Below are positions 37,857-47,283 of a stretch of DNA of 62,410 nucleotides, piece by piece (position 1 is the first letter of the stretch; each line of letters begins with the position of its first letter). This DNA comes from Mariniblastus sp. Its GTDB lineage: Bacteria > Planctomycetota > Planctomycetia > Pirellulales > Pirellulaceae. Position numbers and translations under genes: made by a program. A model generated the notes under the pieces. The model was not told where the DNA came from, made no database searches, and worked only from the letters and a program-made list of their open reading frames with translations. The stretch covers positions 24,132 to 86,541 of the forward strand of contig JAKVBF010000017.1 in the NCBI GenBank assembly GCA_022447555.1, read 5' to 3'.

Positions 37857-38105
37857 GGTTTCACCTATTTAGGAGGAACGGCGGAATGGGGGCGGCTCTA
37901 TCGTCGGAAGGAGAACCGTTATCGGCTGTGCATTGTAACCGGTCTTACAACCGAGCCAACACCGTTTCCTTCGCTGTGCCATGCTGGTTTTGGGAATTTC
38001 TCTTTCGGGGCCGAGTCCTAAGAATTCACAGTGAAGCCTAATTTATTACTTCACCAGTGGTGTTTCCTAAATGACGAAGTTTTATCAATAGTTTAAGATC
38101 ATGTT

Positions 38106-39113
38106 ATGTCACACACTCCATGTATGAATGAACGCAGAGCCCGAATCGTGGCGACCGGCAGCTACCTCCCGGAAAAGGTGGTCGAAAACGCTCAGTTAGA
38201 GAGGGAGTTGGGTCTCGAGTCCGGTTGGATAAAGTTACGAACTGGGATCGTGAGTCGGCGCTTCGCGAAGGATGATCAAGCCGTATCCGATTTAGCATTG
38301 GCGGCCGGTCGATCTGCATTGCAGCGAGTTTCGAAGAGTGTACAAGAGGGAATCGGAACGCTCATTCTCGCAACTAGCACCCCCGATCACCTGTTGCCGC
38401 CGACGGCGCCAAGAATCGCCCATGAATTGGGGCTAAAAAACCTCGCGGCTTTCGATATGGCAGTTGCCTGTTCCGGGTTTGTCTATGCTCTGAGCGTGGC
38501 GGACTCGCTTTGCCGAACGGATGGAAAGGGGGTAATGGTGATCGCGGCAAACGTCCTGTCTCGACGGTTAAACTCCAAAGACGTTGCGACATCAGTTGTT
38601 TTTGCCGATGCCGCTGGAGCAGTGCTTGTTGGTTTAGCCGATGACGCGTCCTGCATAATGGATACTGAGTTGGATAGCGACGGAAGTGGTTGGGAGCACT
38701 TACTGATTCCCGATGGTGGCTCTAGAAATCCGTTTAATCAGCTGACGCTGGCTGAAGAACGGCACTTAATGCAAATAAATAACGGGATGTCGGTTTTTCG
38801 TTATGCTGTTGAGTCGATGGCTGAGACGGGCCAGCGTATTTTAAAACGGAACGGCCTTGCGCCTTCTGACATTGATCTCTGGATACCTCATCAGGCAAAC
38901 TTAAGGATTATCGAATCGGCCAGGAAACGCCTTGGTTTTTCAGAGGCTCAGACCTACATGACATTGGAAAATTATGGTAACAGTTCGGCCGCTACGATTC
39001 CTGTTACATTGGATCAGTACCTTCAAGCGGGCAACGAACTTACTGGAAAAATCTGTTTGTTCACCACGGCCGCCGCTGGGCTCACAAGCGGTGCGTTGCT
39101 GGTAAGGATGTAG
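38106..39113 (+). CDS. FabH-like beta-ketoacyl-ACP synthase III
   Basis: A 335-residue thiolase-fold condensing enzyme. The catalytic triad of the KAS III class is intact: Cys in VACSGF (about residue 121), His in IPHQANLRI and Asn in ENYGNSSAA. Residues WIKLRTGI and TSTPDHLLPP fit FabH. In E. coli it starts fatty acid chains from acetyl-CoA and malonyl-ACP. No acpP, fabD or plsX is next to it, so this could be the main FabH or a paralogue, and I leave out a symbol. The ATG at 38106 lacks a good ribosome site; an ATG six codons later (38124) is possible. Confidence 0.88.
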   Translation: MSHTPCMNERRARIVATGSYLPEKVVENAQLERELGLESGWIKLRTGIVSRRFAKDDQAVSDLALAAGRSALQRVSKSVQEGIGTLILATSTPDHLLPPTAPRIAHELGLKNLAAFDMAVACSGFVYALSVADSLCRTDGKGVMVIAANVLSRRLNSKDVATSVVFADAAGAVLVGLADDASCIMDTELDSDGSGWEHLLIPDGGSRNPFNQLTLAEERHLMQINNGMSVFRYAVESMAETGQRILKRNGLAPSDIDLWIPHQANLRIIESARKRLGFSEAQTYMTLENYGNSSAATIPVTLDQYLQAGNELTGKICLFTTAAAGLTSGALLVRM

Positions 39114-39201
39114 CAACTCGGGAAGTGCTCCCCCGTAAAACAAAGGTTCTTTTTTGGGATCGATGTGGGGCTGCAGCGGTGTTCGTCATGGAGTCGCACG
39201 A

Positions 39202-39849
39202 CTAGAAATTGATTTCAAGTTTATGGTGCGATGGTGGATTGAATTCGAAACCCCTTGGCAGCTGTTTACGAGGAAGTGCTCCCTGAGTCGGTGTAAGTTG
39301 TGAAACGGCTGATGTGATTCCTTGCAGCGGTAAGTTAACGCAACCCACTAATCGCCATCCTAGGTCGGGTTCCTTTTCAAAGTGAAATCTAACCCGACGC
39401 GTACCCTTGGCTCGGCACATATATTTTTCACGAGCGTCGATGTTGACGAACAATTGGAATTCAATAGCTGCTTGTTCTTGCGAGCTAGGATTTATTTTAA
39501 TTGCGTCAATACTGATGATCGAGCATTCGTCAAACCGCAGGTGAGCCATCTCATCAGAAATCCGCTGAATCATATCCGGTCGCGTTTCGCTAACGTGCCG
39601 TATGACTTTTTGCGAATCGTTTGCTTCAACACCATTAGCCAAAGAGTAAATCGTACTTTTCAAACGTTCTCGATCTGTGACATAAAGCTGTTCGAATACG
39701 GCTCCCGACAAAGTGAAGGCTAGGGCCACGACCGTTAGGCGGCGGAACAGAGCCTTTCTCGAGTGGAAGCGTGTCAGGCCATAAAAGATTGCAGTGACGA
39801 CAAGTCCGCAGGTCATCAGCCACAGTGGGTCTTCGGTCAGCCAGCTCAT
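39202..39849 (-). CDS. Membrane-anchored protein of unknown function
   Basis: A 215-residue protein with two membrane helices in the first 55 residues (PLWLMTCGLVVTAIFYGL and LTVVALAFTLSGAVFEQLY) and a soluble C-terminal domain of about 150 residues with an alpha/beta pattern resembling a small nuclear transport factor 2-like fold (IYSLANGVEANDSQKVIRHVS; VRFHFEKEPDLGWRLVG). The resemblance is only suggestive. AGGAG lies a few bases before the ATG, so the coding call is good. Confidence 0.7.
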   Translation of the reverse strand: MSWLTEDPLWLMTCGLVVTAIFYGLTRFHSRKALFRRLTVVALAFTLSGAVFEQLYVTDRERLKSTIYSLANGVEANDSQKVIRHVSETRPDMIQRISDEMAHLRFDECSIISIDAIKINPSSQEQAAIEFQLFVNIDAREKYMCRAKGTRRVRFHFEKEPDLGWRLVGCVNLPLQGITSAVSQLTPTQGALPRKQLPRGFEFNPPSHHKLEINF

Positions 39850-40010
39850 TGCGTTCTCCTAGTCTTTCCGCAGCTCATATTATAGCGTTCCGCGACTGGC
39901 TTAGAAGGTTAACCGCTACTCTTTTAAATTAAAGTAGCATTTCAGTGGGGAGCCTCCGTGGTGCGTCGCTTGGAACCGGCGGGAATGGCTTTGGCGTGTC
40001 CGTGTCGAGT

Positions 40011-41273
40011 TTACGCGTTTTGGCCCGCTAGCCATCCAGTGCTAAAAGCCGCTTGGAAATTGTAACCTCCGATCGGCCCGTCGATATCAATGATTTCGCC
40101 CGCTAGAAAAAGCCCGGGGCATAATTTACTTTCCATTGTCTTCGAGTTGATTTCTGGAAGCGCGACTCCGCCGGCAGTGACTTCGGCCTTCTTGAATCCG
40201 AGCGTACCGCTGATGGGAAATGTCGCCGATTTTAACTCCTCCGCGAAGCGGTTGATTTGGCGGCGGCTTAGCTCGGCAGTTCGGTCGGTTGTCGCGATGT
40301 TGGACCGGCTCAGTAGTCCGTGCAGGAGTCGACGGGGAACATCTTTTAGTATCAAATTGCCAGCCGCTAATTTCCCATTGACGTCAATGGTCTTTTGGAG
40401 TTCCTGCTGAAGTGATGCCCAAGGTTGATCTGGAAGAAAATCGATACTCAGGCTCAAACAATTTGGCGATCGGTGAAGGTTGACCGCGCGGCTGACGTTT
40501 AAAACGGCGGGACCCGAGAAGCCAGTGTGAGTAAAGAGCATCGCGTCATCGCAGCAGGCGAGTGTTTTAGCTGACTCGCGAATGGTGGGATCCGTCGGCT
40601 CGAGCACGGAGACCCTTGCTTTTGGGATGGTCATGCCACTCAGCTCGCTTGGCCAAGGGTCGGTGGTTCGAATAGGAGTTAATGCGGCCACTGGGGAGAC
40701 GATCGTGTGGCCGAAATGACGAGCCCACTGGTACCCGTCGCCGGTTGTGCCGCACCCCGGATAGGATTTGCCTCCGGTGGTCAGAATGACGCTTCGGGCG
40801 GTTACGAGATTCCCTTGGGTGGTAACATGAAAGTGCGCTCTAGGACGACTGATCTGCTCAACCGGATGCAGCGGTTCAATCATAGCGCCAGCTTCTATGG
40901 CAAGCGAAACCAATGCGTCACGAACGTCAATCGCCCGGTCACTCTGAGGAAAAATCTTACCAGTGTTCTCAACTTTGGTTAAGACACCTTGCTTTTCGAT
41001 TTTCTGAATCACCTTTTGGGGGGGGAGTGCCCCGAGTGCTGGGTACAGAAAGCGACCTTGATCGCCGATCGCGACAGCAATTTCTTTTGGGCCGCAATTG
41101 TGAGTAATGTTGCATCGCGTTCCGCCGGACATCAGAACCTTGACGCCCAGCTTGCGATTTTTCTCCAAAACCAGAACCGCCAGTCCGCGCTCAGCAGCGC
41201 TGGCAGCCGCCATTAGACCGGCAGCACCTCCGCCGACAATAACGACATCCCAGATTCGATCGTAAATTGACAA
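40011..41273 (-). CDS. FAD-dependent oxidoreductase, HI0933/YhiN family
   Basis: A 420-residue flavoprotein. The FAD-binding loop VVIVGGGAAGLMAA is at the N-terminus, and the family motifs MSGGTRCNITH, FPQSDRAIDV, TTGGKSYPGCGTTGDGY and the closing GEIIDIDGPIGGYNFQAAFSTG are all present. Members reduce or oxidise small aromatic or bile-acid-like compounds, and the substrate here is unknown. The start appears to be TTG at 41273; no ATG or GTG lies in frame before the GGGAAG loop, and no ribosome site was seen, so the start is the least certain point. Confidence 0.9.
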   Translation of the reverse strand: MSIYDRIWDVVIVGGGAAGLMAAASAAERGLAVLVLEKNRKLGVKVLMSGGTRCNITHNCGPKEIAVAIGDQGRFLYPALGALPPQKVIQKIEKQGVLTKVENTGKIFPQSDRAIDVRDALVSLAIEAGAMIEPLHPVEQISRPRAHFHVTTQGNLVTARSVILTTGGKSYPGCGTTGDGYQWARHFGHTIVSPVAALTPIRTTDPWPSELSGMTIPKARVSVLEPTDPTIRESAKTLACCDDAMLFTHTGFSGPAVLNVSRAVNLHRSPNCLSLSIDFLPDQPWASLQQELQKTIDVNGKLAAGNLILKDVPRRLLHGLLSRSNIATTDRTAELSRRQINRFAEELKSATFPISGTLGFKKAEVTAGGVALPEINSKTMESKLCPGLFLAGEIIDIDGPIGGYNFQAAFSTGWLAGQNA

Positions 41274-41418
41274 TACTGGCTCAAAATGAACGGTTTGAAT
41301 TCAAAGTGCCAACCATCCTTGATCAGCACTTCGGGTTCAACAAGATCCATTCATGATTTTCCAGTCGTTTTTTTGTCCGTTTCCGTGAAACTCCTTTTCC
41401 AGCGGAAGTCGTTCCATC

Positions 41419-41985
41419 TTATTGGCCGAATTTATTGGCGTTCGGCGGACTCATTGTGGGGGTGCTAAAAGTTGACCGGAAACTAGGAGTCGCTGGCATG
41501 GTTGTTTGAGGCATGGCAGGTGATGCTGGTTTGGCCGTCATCGGAGAACCCATGCTTGCCGGGGCGGCAGATCGAGGGGGTGCAGATTGCTTGGGGTTGT
41601 CGATAAGCACCTGTAATAGCTTTGAGATACAAAGCTTGTTCATGCTAGTATTGTGATCGCTGGCTTCTGCTTTGAGGGCCTCGTGTAAGCTCTCGGGCAG
41701 TCGCACGGTGATGACTCGGGTTGGCTCATTGGCACCGCCGCCAGGCATTTTGCGGTTTCGGAGCGCCAGCACCATATTCTGGATCTCAACATATTCGTTC
41801 GACTTTTCGAACAGAACGTATTCTGACTGTGTTGGAAACACGCTTCGAGCAGCACCGCTAACTCCTAGTGTTTCTCGGAAAAACGTTACCCAGTCCGGTT
41901 TGCTCTGGAATAGTTCCTTGGCTACTTGGAGGACTTTTTGACAGCGAGCAGCAAAACCTTCGACTTGAACCATAGTGTCGTTCAT
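41419..41985 (-). CDS. Ribbon-helix-helix (HicB-like) DNA-binding protein
   Basis: A 188-residue protein. The N-terminal 75 residues are helical with no recognised domain. Residues about 88-130 form a ribbon-helix-helix: TRVITVRLPESLHEALKAEA then NTSMNKLCISKLLQVL, as in HicB/Arc-type regulators. The last 50 residues are a Pro/Ser/Met-rich tail. No HicA-like toxin partner is next to it. AAGGAGT lies six bases before the ATG. A perfect 11-base inverted repeat about 190 bases upstream is a candidate operator. Confidence 0.75.
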   Translation of the reverse strand: MNDTMVQVEGFAARCQKVLQVAKELFQSKPDWVTFFRETLGVSGAARSVFPTQSEYVLFEKSNEYVEIQNMVLALRNRKMPGGGANEPTRVITVRLPESLHEALKAEASDHNTSMNKLCISKLLQVLIDNPKQSAPPRSAAPASMGSPMTAKPASPAMPQTTMPATPSFRSTFSTPTMSPPNANKFGQ

Positions 41986-42172
41986 GAATGACTCCTTTCA
42001 GGGGGAAGCAAAATAAAGCTTGGATCTGGCTCGGTCGACACTCATCCGTGTTCGCCCGATGCCCTTTGCCCCCATGATGGAAGTGCCGGCAAGTCGCCTA
42101 TGTAATGTCATTATTTTGCAAGCACTTACGTCAAATTCGCTGATTTGCAAATAATGCGTGCTCTGCTGCTCG

Positions 42173-42203
42173 TTTCTTGTGCACAAAAAACATGCACAAG
42201 AAA
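42173..42203. repeat. Perfect 11-base inverted repeat with 9-base spacer
   Basis: TTTCTTGTGCA at 42173-42183 pairs with TGCACAAGAAA at 42193-42203. No T-run follows. It could be a protein-binding site controlling the ribbon-helix-helix gene, or an RNA hairpin in its leader. Confidence 0.7.
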
Positions 42204-42276
42204 TAGGCAGTGGTATGTGTTGCAAAACCTAAGTGTCTTTCTTTAGCCTTTCTGTGAATTGGAAGGACAAAATATT

Positions 42277-42306
42277 AAAAAAGACTCGATCCTGATCAGA
42301 TCGAGC
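42277..42306 (-). terminator. Intrinsic terminator after the isomerase-like gene
   Basis: CTCGATC/GATCGAG seven-base perfect stem at 42285-42305, with a seven-base loop, followed on the minus strand by TTTTTT. It lies about 45 bases beyond the stop at 42351. Confidence 0.8.
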
Positions 42307-42350
42307 CTCGTTGTGACACAATTGGTAAATGAGGTAAACCTCAGCCTTAA

Positions 42351-43301
42351 CTAAGTGGCAAATTTTGTTTGACAACGTTCCAGTAATTTCTTGGTTGCTT
42401 TGACTCCGGCATATTCGTCTAATTCGCTACCCTCGTACTCGATCCCAACGAATCCATGGTAGCCGGCATCCAAAACGATTTTCATCATCTTGAAATAGTC
42501 TGTCTGAGTCTCATTGCCCTGTTTATCGAAAATATGACTTTTGGCACTGACCGCTTTGGCATAAGGCATTAATTCTGTCACCCCCTTATATCGATCATAC
42601 CAGTCATTGTTGGAGACCCGAAAATTACCAAAGTCGGGTAAAGTACCGCAGTTTTCCATCCCAACCGATTTGATAACTTGGGCAAGCCACTCTCCGTTGG
42701 ATGATAATCCGCCATGGTTTTCAACAATTACGTTCAGTTTGTGTTCGGCGGCCAATTCACTCAGTTTGGCCAGTCCGTCTGCCGCCAGTTTAGCCTGCTC
42801 CTCGTAAGAGCCGCTCGAGCCCGCGTTGACTCGAATGGAATGACAGCCGAGCTCCTTAGCCGCCCTTAACCAGCGACGATGGTTTTCAACTGCCTGAGCC
42901 CGTTTTTTATCGTTGGGCGCTCCCAATTTCCCCTCACCATCGACCATGATTAAAAGCGACTGGACACCATGATCAACACAGCGTTGCTTAAGCTCCTTCA
43001 TGTATTTAGGGTCGTCCACTTCTTTCTTAAAGAATTGGTTAACGTATTCAATAGCGTCGATTCCAAATTCTTCTTTGGCGACTTGCGGGAAATCGAGATT
43101 GGAGATTTTTTGACTACGAAGAGTCCGATGCAGTGACCATTCTGCTAGCGAGATCCTGAACGGAACGTTTTTCGGCTCACAGGCGCAGAGCAGCGGACTG
43201 CTGAGATGTGGCAAAATCGCGGATCCCGCTAGTGCAGCCGCTGAGGCACTTAAAAAACGACGGCGATCAAGCTGAGAGGTGGGTTGATTCGGATGGTCCA
43301 T
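42351..43301 (-). CDS. Tat-exported sugar-phosphate isomerase/epimerase-like protein
   Basis: The product is 316 residues. It begins with a twin-arginine signal ([15 protein letters not shown]) and continues as a xylose-isomerase-like TIM barrel (AP endonuclease 2 superfamily): [38 protein letters not shown] with the Glu metal ligand, TLPDFGNF with Asp, AKSHIFD and GIEYEGSEL with the last Glu. Exported members of this group are common in planctomycetes and may act on unusual sugars. A strong terminator lies just downstream. Confidence 0.88.
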   Translation of the reverse strand: MDHPNQPTSQLDRRRFLSASAAALAGSAILPHLSSPLLCACEPKNVPFRISLAEWSLHRTLRSQKISNLDFPQVAKEEFGIDAIEYVNQFFKKEVDDPKYMKELKQRCVDHGVQSLLIMVDGEGKLGAPNDKKRAQAVENHRRWLRAAKELGCHSIRVNAGSSGSYEEQAKLAADGLAKLSELAAEHKLNVIVENHGGLSSNGEWLAQVIKSVGMENCGTLPDFGNFRVSNNDWYDRYKGVTELMPYAKAVSAKSHIFDKQGNETQTDYFKMMKIVLDAGYHGFVGIEYEGSELDEYAGVKATKKLLERCQTKFAT

Positions 43302-43646
43302 ACATGACTCCTGAATAAGTTTTGGGAACGGAAAGGTTTGGGTCCGACCCTGTTAGATTTTATTCGCTGAAACACTCGACGATGTGTATCTCAAAAGATG
43401 TTTTGATCTGTTGAGTATAGGTTTGATTGGCCAGGGTCGCAATTGTCTCGGTGGCTTTCGTAAGAAACATGCGGGGGGGTCATGTTCGAGGCGGGCTCGG
43501 GTAGGGTAACATTAGGGGCAGGTGAGTTGGTGGCGGCGGTGACCGTCGAGGTCATTAACTGCTGAGTGAATCTTGAAACTGGATGTCTCCTGACATTCTT
43601 ACCATCAATCGAACATAATGAGTGTAAATGTTGAGGGGGGCAGGCC
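43302..43646. other. Divergent intergenic region
   Basis: 345 bases between the minus-strand isomerase-like gene and plus-strand aroA. It must hold both promoters. G-rich stretches are visible (for example near 43470-43480 and 43510-43520), but no hairpin terminator, repeat or gene. Confidence 0.4.
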
Positions 43647-44921
43647 ATTAAAATTCAAACCGTCAGTGGCCCCGTCAATGGTAAGGTTCGTCCCCCGGGC
43701 TCCAAAAGTCTGACCAATCGCGCCTTGTTGTGTGCGGCGATGGCTAACGGCCAATCCGTATTGGCAGGGGCTCTCGTGAGTGATGACACGCATGTCATGA
43801 TTGAATCTCTGGGGAGGCTTGGCATTTCGGTCGAATCCTTATTGGGGGGGACTCGCTTACTCGTCGACGGTTGCGGTGGTGTCATTCCGAAAGCTGAAGC
43901 GAATCTCTTTGTCGACAATAGTGGCACGACAGTAAGATTCCTTACGGCAGCATTGGCATTGTCTGGTGGCATGTATCGATTGGATGGTGTCGAACGAATG
44001 AGGCAGCGGCCGATCGGACCGTTGGTTGAGGCGTTGAAAAAATTGGGCGTTAGTATTGTGGCCGAATCGCCTGGCGGTTGCCCCCCAGTGGCAATCAAGT
44101 CGGTACGTGCTCTCAGCCGGGAAACGGAAATTGCGGGAGATGTGTCAAGCCAGTACTTGAGTGGGTTGCTGTTGGGATCGCCACTGGCTGCTAACGGTCT
44201 GGAGGTGAGCATATCCGGAGCCTGTGTTTCCTGGCCGTATGTTGAAATGACGCGTTGTGTTATGGCGTCATTTGGCGTTGAGGTTGGATTGGATTCAAGT
44301 AAAGGTGGGGCTCAGGTTGCTGCCGGGCAGACATACCGAGCCGCGGAATACCAGATTGAACCTGATGCCTCTGCGGCGAGTTACTTTTGGGCGGTCGCCG
44401 CCATCTGTGGTGGTTGTGTCCGGGTCGACGGTTTAAATATCGACTCTCTGCAGGGTGATATTAGATTTGTCGAAGCGCTCAAGGGGATGGGGTGTTTTGT
44501 TGAATATCACGACGATGCGATTTCGGTCATCGGGCAGGCTCGGCAAGGAATCGACATCGACATGGCAGATTTTAGTGACACCGCTCAAACTCTGGCGGTG
44601 GTCGCATTGTTTGTTGAGGGATCCACTCGAATCACAGGTGTCGCGCATAATCGGGTGAAGGAAACAGACCGGATCGGCAATCTTGCGATCGAGCTTCGGA
44701 AGTTGGGTGCTGAAGTGGACGAGCATTCAGATGGTTTGACGATTCATCCCCCTAAACAGTTACAGCCGGCGCGTCTTGAGACCTACAGTGATCACCGAAT
44801 GGCGATGAGTTTTGCGCTGGCAGGGTTGAAGCAAAGCGGGGTAGAGATTGCTGATCCGGGGTGTGTTGCAAAAACGTTTCCGAATTATTTTCAAGTGCTT
44901 GCTGAGTTGGTCGGTCAGTAA
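43647..44921 (+). CDS. aroA: 5-enolpyruvylshikimate-3-phosphate synthase, ATT start
   Basis: AroA joins shikimate 3-phosphate and phosphoenolpyruvate in aromatic amino acid synthesis. The motifs are complete: PGSKSLTNRALL, DNSGTTVRFLTA, MRQRPIGPL, DASAASYFW, VKETDRIGNLAIEL and YSDHRMAMSFALAG. The reading frame contains no ATG, GTG or TTG between the in-frame TGA at 43632-43634 and a TTG at 43725; starting at 43725 would cut off the essential PGSKS loop. The ATT at 43647, preceded by a G-rich GAGGGGGG ribosome site, gives a normal 424-residue enzyme. The start is therefore an inference but a strong one. Its end is 67 bases from the convergent agmatinase gene. Confidence 0.93.
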   Translation: MKIQTVSGPVNGKVRPPGSKSLTNRALLCAAMANGQSVLAGALVSDDTHVMIESLGRLGISVESLLGGTRLLVDGCGGVIPKAEANLFVDNSGTTVRFLTAALALSGGMYRLDGVERMRQRPIGPLVEALKKLGVSIVAESPGGCPPVAIKSVRALSRETEIAGDVSSQYLSGLLLGSPLAANGLEVSISGACVSWPYVEMTRCVMASFGVEVGLDSSKGGAQVAAGQTYRAAEYQIEPDASAASYFWAVAAICGGCVRVDGLNIDSLQGDIRFVEALKGMGCFVEYHDDAISVIGQARQGIDIDMADFSDTAQTLAVVALFVEGSTRITGVAHNRVKETDRIGNLAIELRKLGAEVDEHSDGLTIHPPKQLQPARLETYSDHRMAMSFALAGLKQSGVEIADPGCVAKTFPNYFQVLAELVGQ

Positions 44922-44988
44922 TTGGTGTCGGATACTGTTTTGCGTTAGCAATGTTTGTTTGTTGATGTGTTAGCGTTTGTCCAGCAAT

Positions 44989-45807
44989 TTAGCCAATCAG
45001 CATTTTAGCCAATATCTCTTTCATGAATTTTGCCGCAACATGAGCCGTCATTTGCTGGAAATCACGTTCGGGGTTCAGTTCTACAATATCGGCTCCTAAC
45101 AGCGGAGCATCAATTTTTTTTAGAATTTGGATGACCTCTCGTACCGACATTCCACCAGGCTCGTAGTGATTGATCCCCGGCGCAAAGGCCGGGTCTAAGA
45201 CGTCAAGGTCGAGGGTCACATAGACGGCTCCTGTAAAATCAAACACCCCGGCCGTAGCGGTCTCAAAGCTTGATGGAATTTCGACCCCAAACTTTTCGGC
45301 TTGCATTTTTTGATGGGCGTTGAGAGTCCGAATGCCAAGTTGCACATGTCGTTTGATAAGTCCCGCTTCATGAGCCCGCGCAAAAGGGCAGGCGTGCGAA
45401 AAACGATTTCCGTCTAGTACGTCGTATAAGTCAGGGTGAGCATCTAATTGCAGCACATTGATAGGGCCGAACTTTTTGTGATACGATTTTAGGATCGGAT
45501 ACGTGATGGAGTGGTCGCCGCCAAGAGATAGCGTGCGGTCGACCCGCTCCAAAGCGTCGTGCATACCTTGCTCAATCAAATGGCGAGGATCGGGCGCAGA
45601 AGTGAAATCAAGATCACCCAAGTCTTGAATCCGAGGATGCGTTTGCAGGTCCATTCCAGATTCGCTCACTTGATTGGTGGCGCTGCAAGCCATTGCCTCC
45701 CGAATCGAATCGGGACCCATGCGACATCCCGGCAGGTACGAAGAGTCACCGTCGTAAGGGATCCCAATAATTCCAACGATCGGTAGGTTAGCGTTGGTAC
45801 GGTTCAT
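44989..45807 (-). CDS. Agmatinase/arginase-family ureohydrolase
   Basis: The product is 272 residues. The binuclear manganese site is intact: GGDHSITYP (His), QLDAHPDLYD (Asp, His, Asp), and TLDLDVLDPAFAPG (Asp, Asp). The length and the N-terminal IGIPYDGDSSYLPG fit agmatinase (speB type), which makes putrescine and urea, more than arginase, but guanidinobutyrase or another ureohydrolase cannot be excluded. The ATG is only three bases after the stop of the DUF1501 gene and lacks its own ribosome site, so it is probably translated by coupling. Confidence 0.85.
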   Translation of the reverse strand: MNRTNANLPIVGIIGIPYDGDSSYLPGCRMGPDSIREAMACSATNQVSESGMDLQTHPRIQDLGDLDFTSAPDPRHLIEQGMHDALERVDRTLSLGGDHSITYPILKSYHKKFGPINVLQLDAHPDLYDVLDGNRFSHACPFARAHEAGLIKRHVQLGIRTLNAHQKMQAEKFGVEIPSSFETATAGVFDFTGAVYVTLDLDVLDPAFAPGINHYEPGGMSVREVIQILKKIDAPLLGADIVELNPERDFQQMTAHVAAKFMKEILAKMLIG

Positions 45808-45810
45808 GAA

Positions 45811-47265
45811 TCAGGAAAGGATTTGGGGGATCAGTTTGCCATGTACATCGGTGAGACGCATGTCTCGTCCTGACCAGCGATAGGTCAGCCTTTTGTGCTC
45901 CAATCCCAGTAGGTGAAGCATGGTCGCGTGAAGGTCGTGTATCTCAACTTTATTTTCGATCGCCTTATACCCATATTCATCGGTCGATCCCAGTATCGTC
46001 CCACCTTTTATACCACCTCCTGCAAGCCATAGACTGAAACCGAACGGATTATGATCACGCCCGTTGGATCCTTGAGCGAAAGGCGTGCGACCAAATTCTC
46101 CAGACCAGATCACGAGCGTGTCGTCAAACATGCCTCGTTGTTTGAGATCCGTCAATAATGCGCCGATCCCCTGGTCCACCGCACGCGCGTTTTCAGCGTG
46201 ACCGTTTTTAAGGTTGGTGTGTTGATCCCATCGGTCATGACCGACACCCGGGCATGTGAGTTCGATAAATCGCACCCCCCGTTCAAGAAGGCGGCGGGCA
46301 ACAAGGCATTGACGACCAAAAGTAGCGGTTCCTTTGGATTGCTGATTGAGACCGTACATTTCTCGCGTTTGTTCGGTTTCCCCTTCAAGACTGGCCAAAT
46401 TGGGAACGGAGCCCTGCATTCGATAGGCCAGTTCATAGTTGGCAATGGCGGATTCAATTTGATCGACTGAGCCACGCTGCTCCGAAACGTTGCGATCGAG
46501 TTGATTGAGAAGGTCTAGTTTGTTGCGTTGAAGTCGATCCGTCTTTTCTCCTCGACGGATATTGGCAATCGGAGTGTTACCTGCGTTGAATATCGATCCT
46601 TGGTACGTGGCGGGCAGGAAACCACTATTAAAACAGTCAAGTCCGCCCGGTGGGATGAGTCCGCCATTCAAGACAATGAATCCAGGAAGATCATTGCACT
46701 CCGAACCTAGCCCGTAGCCGACCCACGCACCCATGCTAGGCCGTCCTTGAAATCCATTTCCAGTGTGGAGGAAATAGTTCGCGTTCGTGTGCTCTGAGAA
46801 ATTACTGACCATTGATCGAATCACGGCCATATCGTCGACATGTTTTGCAACATGGGGGAATAGCTCACTCACGGGAGTTCCGCACTCGCCGTGCTGATTG
46901 AATTTCCAGGGGCTGGCCAAAGTGTTGCCGATGTTGTTGAACTGGGTAGGTTCAATTTGCATTTTGAACGGTTTGCCGTTTTCTTTGGCAAGTTGCGGTT
47001 TTGGGTCGAACGTATCGACCTGTGATGGGCCTCCATCCATGTATAGGTATACCACTCGCTTTACCTTGGGCGCGAAATGGCTTTTACGAGAGCGTAGCGA
47101 GTTGGGCTTGGAGGGTTCGTCATCGGAAACGAGACCGGCGTAATTTGAGTCGGCCATTAATGAGGACAGTGCAACGGCACCAAAACCACAAGCGGCATTT
47201 TGCAACATTTCGCGCCGGCTAAGCCCGTGATTTCTAAATTTTCGACAATGCGATGAACGTTTCAT
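45811..47265 (-). CDS. DUF1501 Tat-exported protein
   Basis: The product is 484 residues and begins with a twin-arginine-like signal (LSRREMLQNAACGFGAVAL). The DUF1501 body shows YLYMDGGPSQVDTFDPKP, RFIELTCPGVGHDRWDQH, WSGEFGRTPFAQGSNGRDHNPFGFS and GTDEYGYKAIENKVEIHDLHATMLHLLG, an alkaline-phosphatase-like fold. In planctomycetes these genes stand beside DUF1549/DUF1553 genes, as here with 18 bases between. Their enzymatic role is not established. Confidence 0.93.
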   Translation of the reverse strand: MKRSSHCRKFRNHGLSRREMLQNAACGFGAVALSSLMADSNYAGLVSDDEPSKPNSLRSRKSHFAPKVKRVVYLYMDGGPSQVDTFDPKPQLAKENGKPFKMQIEPTQFNNIGNTLASPWKFNQHGECGTPVSELFPHVAKHVDDMAVIRSMVSNFSEHTNANYFLHTGNGFQGRPSMGAWVGYGLGSECNDLPGFIVLNGGLIPPGGLDCFNSGFLPATYQGSIFNAGNTPIANIRRGEKTDRLQRNKLDLLNQLDRNVSEQRGSVDQIESAIANYELAYRMQGSVPNLASLEGETEQTREMYGLNQQSKGTATFGRQCLVARRLLERGVRFIELTCPGVGHDRWDQHTNLKNGHAENARAVDQGIGALLTDLKQRGMFDDTLVIWSGEFGRTPFAQGSNGRDHNPFGFSLWLAGGGIKGGTILGSTDEYGYKAIENKVEIHDLHATMLHLLGLEHKRLTYRWSGRDMRLTDVHGKLIPQILS

Positions 47266-47283
47266 TCTGAAACCATACCCGTA

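Larger units (their letters stand above)
41986..42350. other. Intergenic region with inverted repeat and terminator
   Basis: About 365 bases upstream of the ribbon-helix-helix gene and downstream of the isomerase-like gene. It holds an inverted repeat (42173-42203), a terminator for the isomerase-like gene (42277-42306), two copies of TTTGCAA spaced about 40 bases apart near 42115-42151, and no gene. Confidence 0.5.

Noticed and set aside
37779-38021. An 80-codon plus-strand frame opposite the selenoprotein gene
   Set aside because: It is antisense to a clearly conserved protein, has no ribosome site and no family resemblance.
41274-41418. A gene between the flavoprotein and the RHH protein
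   Set aside because: Only 145 bases with no supported frame.
43725-44921. aroA starting at the TTG 43725
   Set aside because: It would remove the conserved PGSKS substrate loop, so the enzyme could not work.
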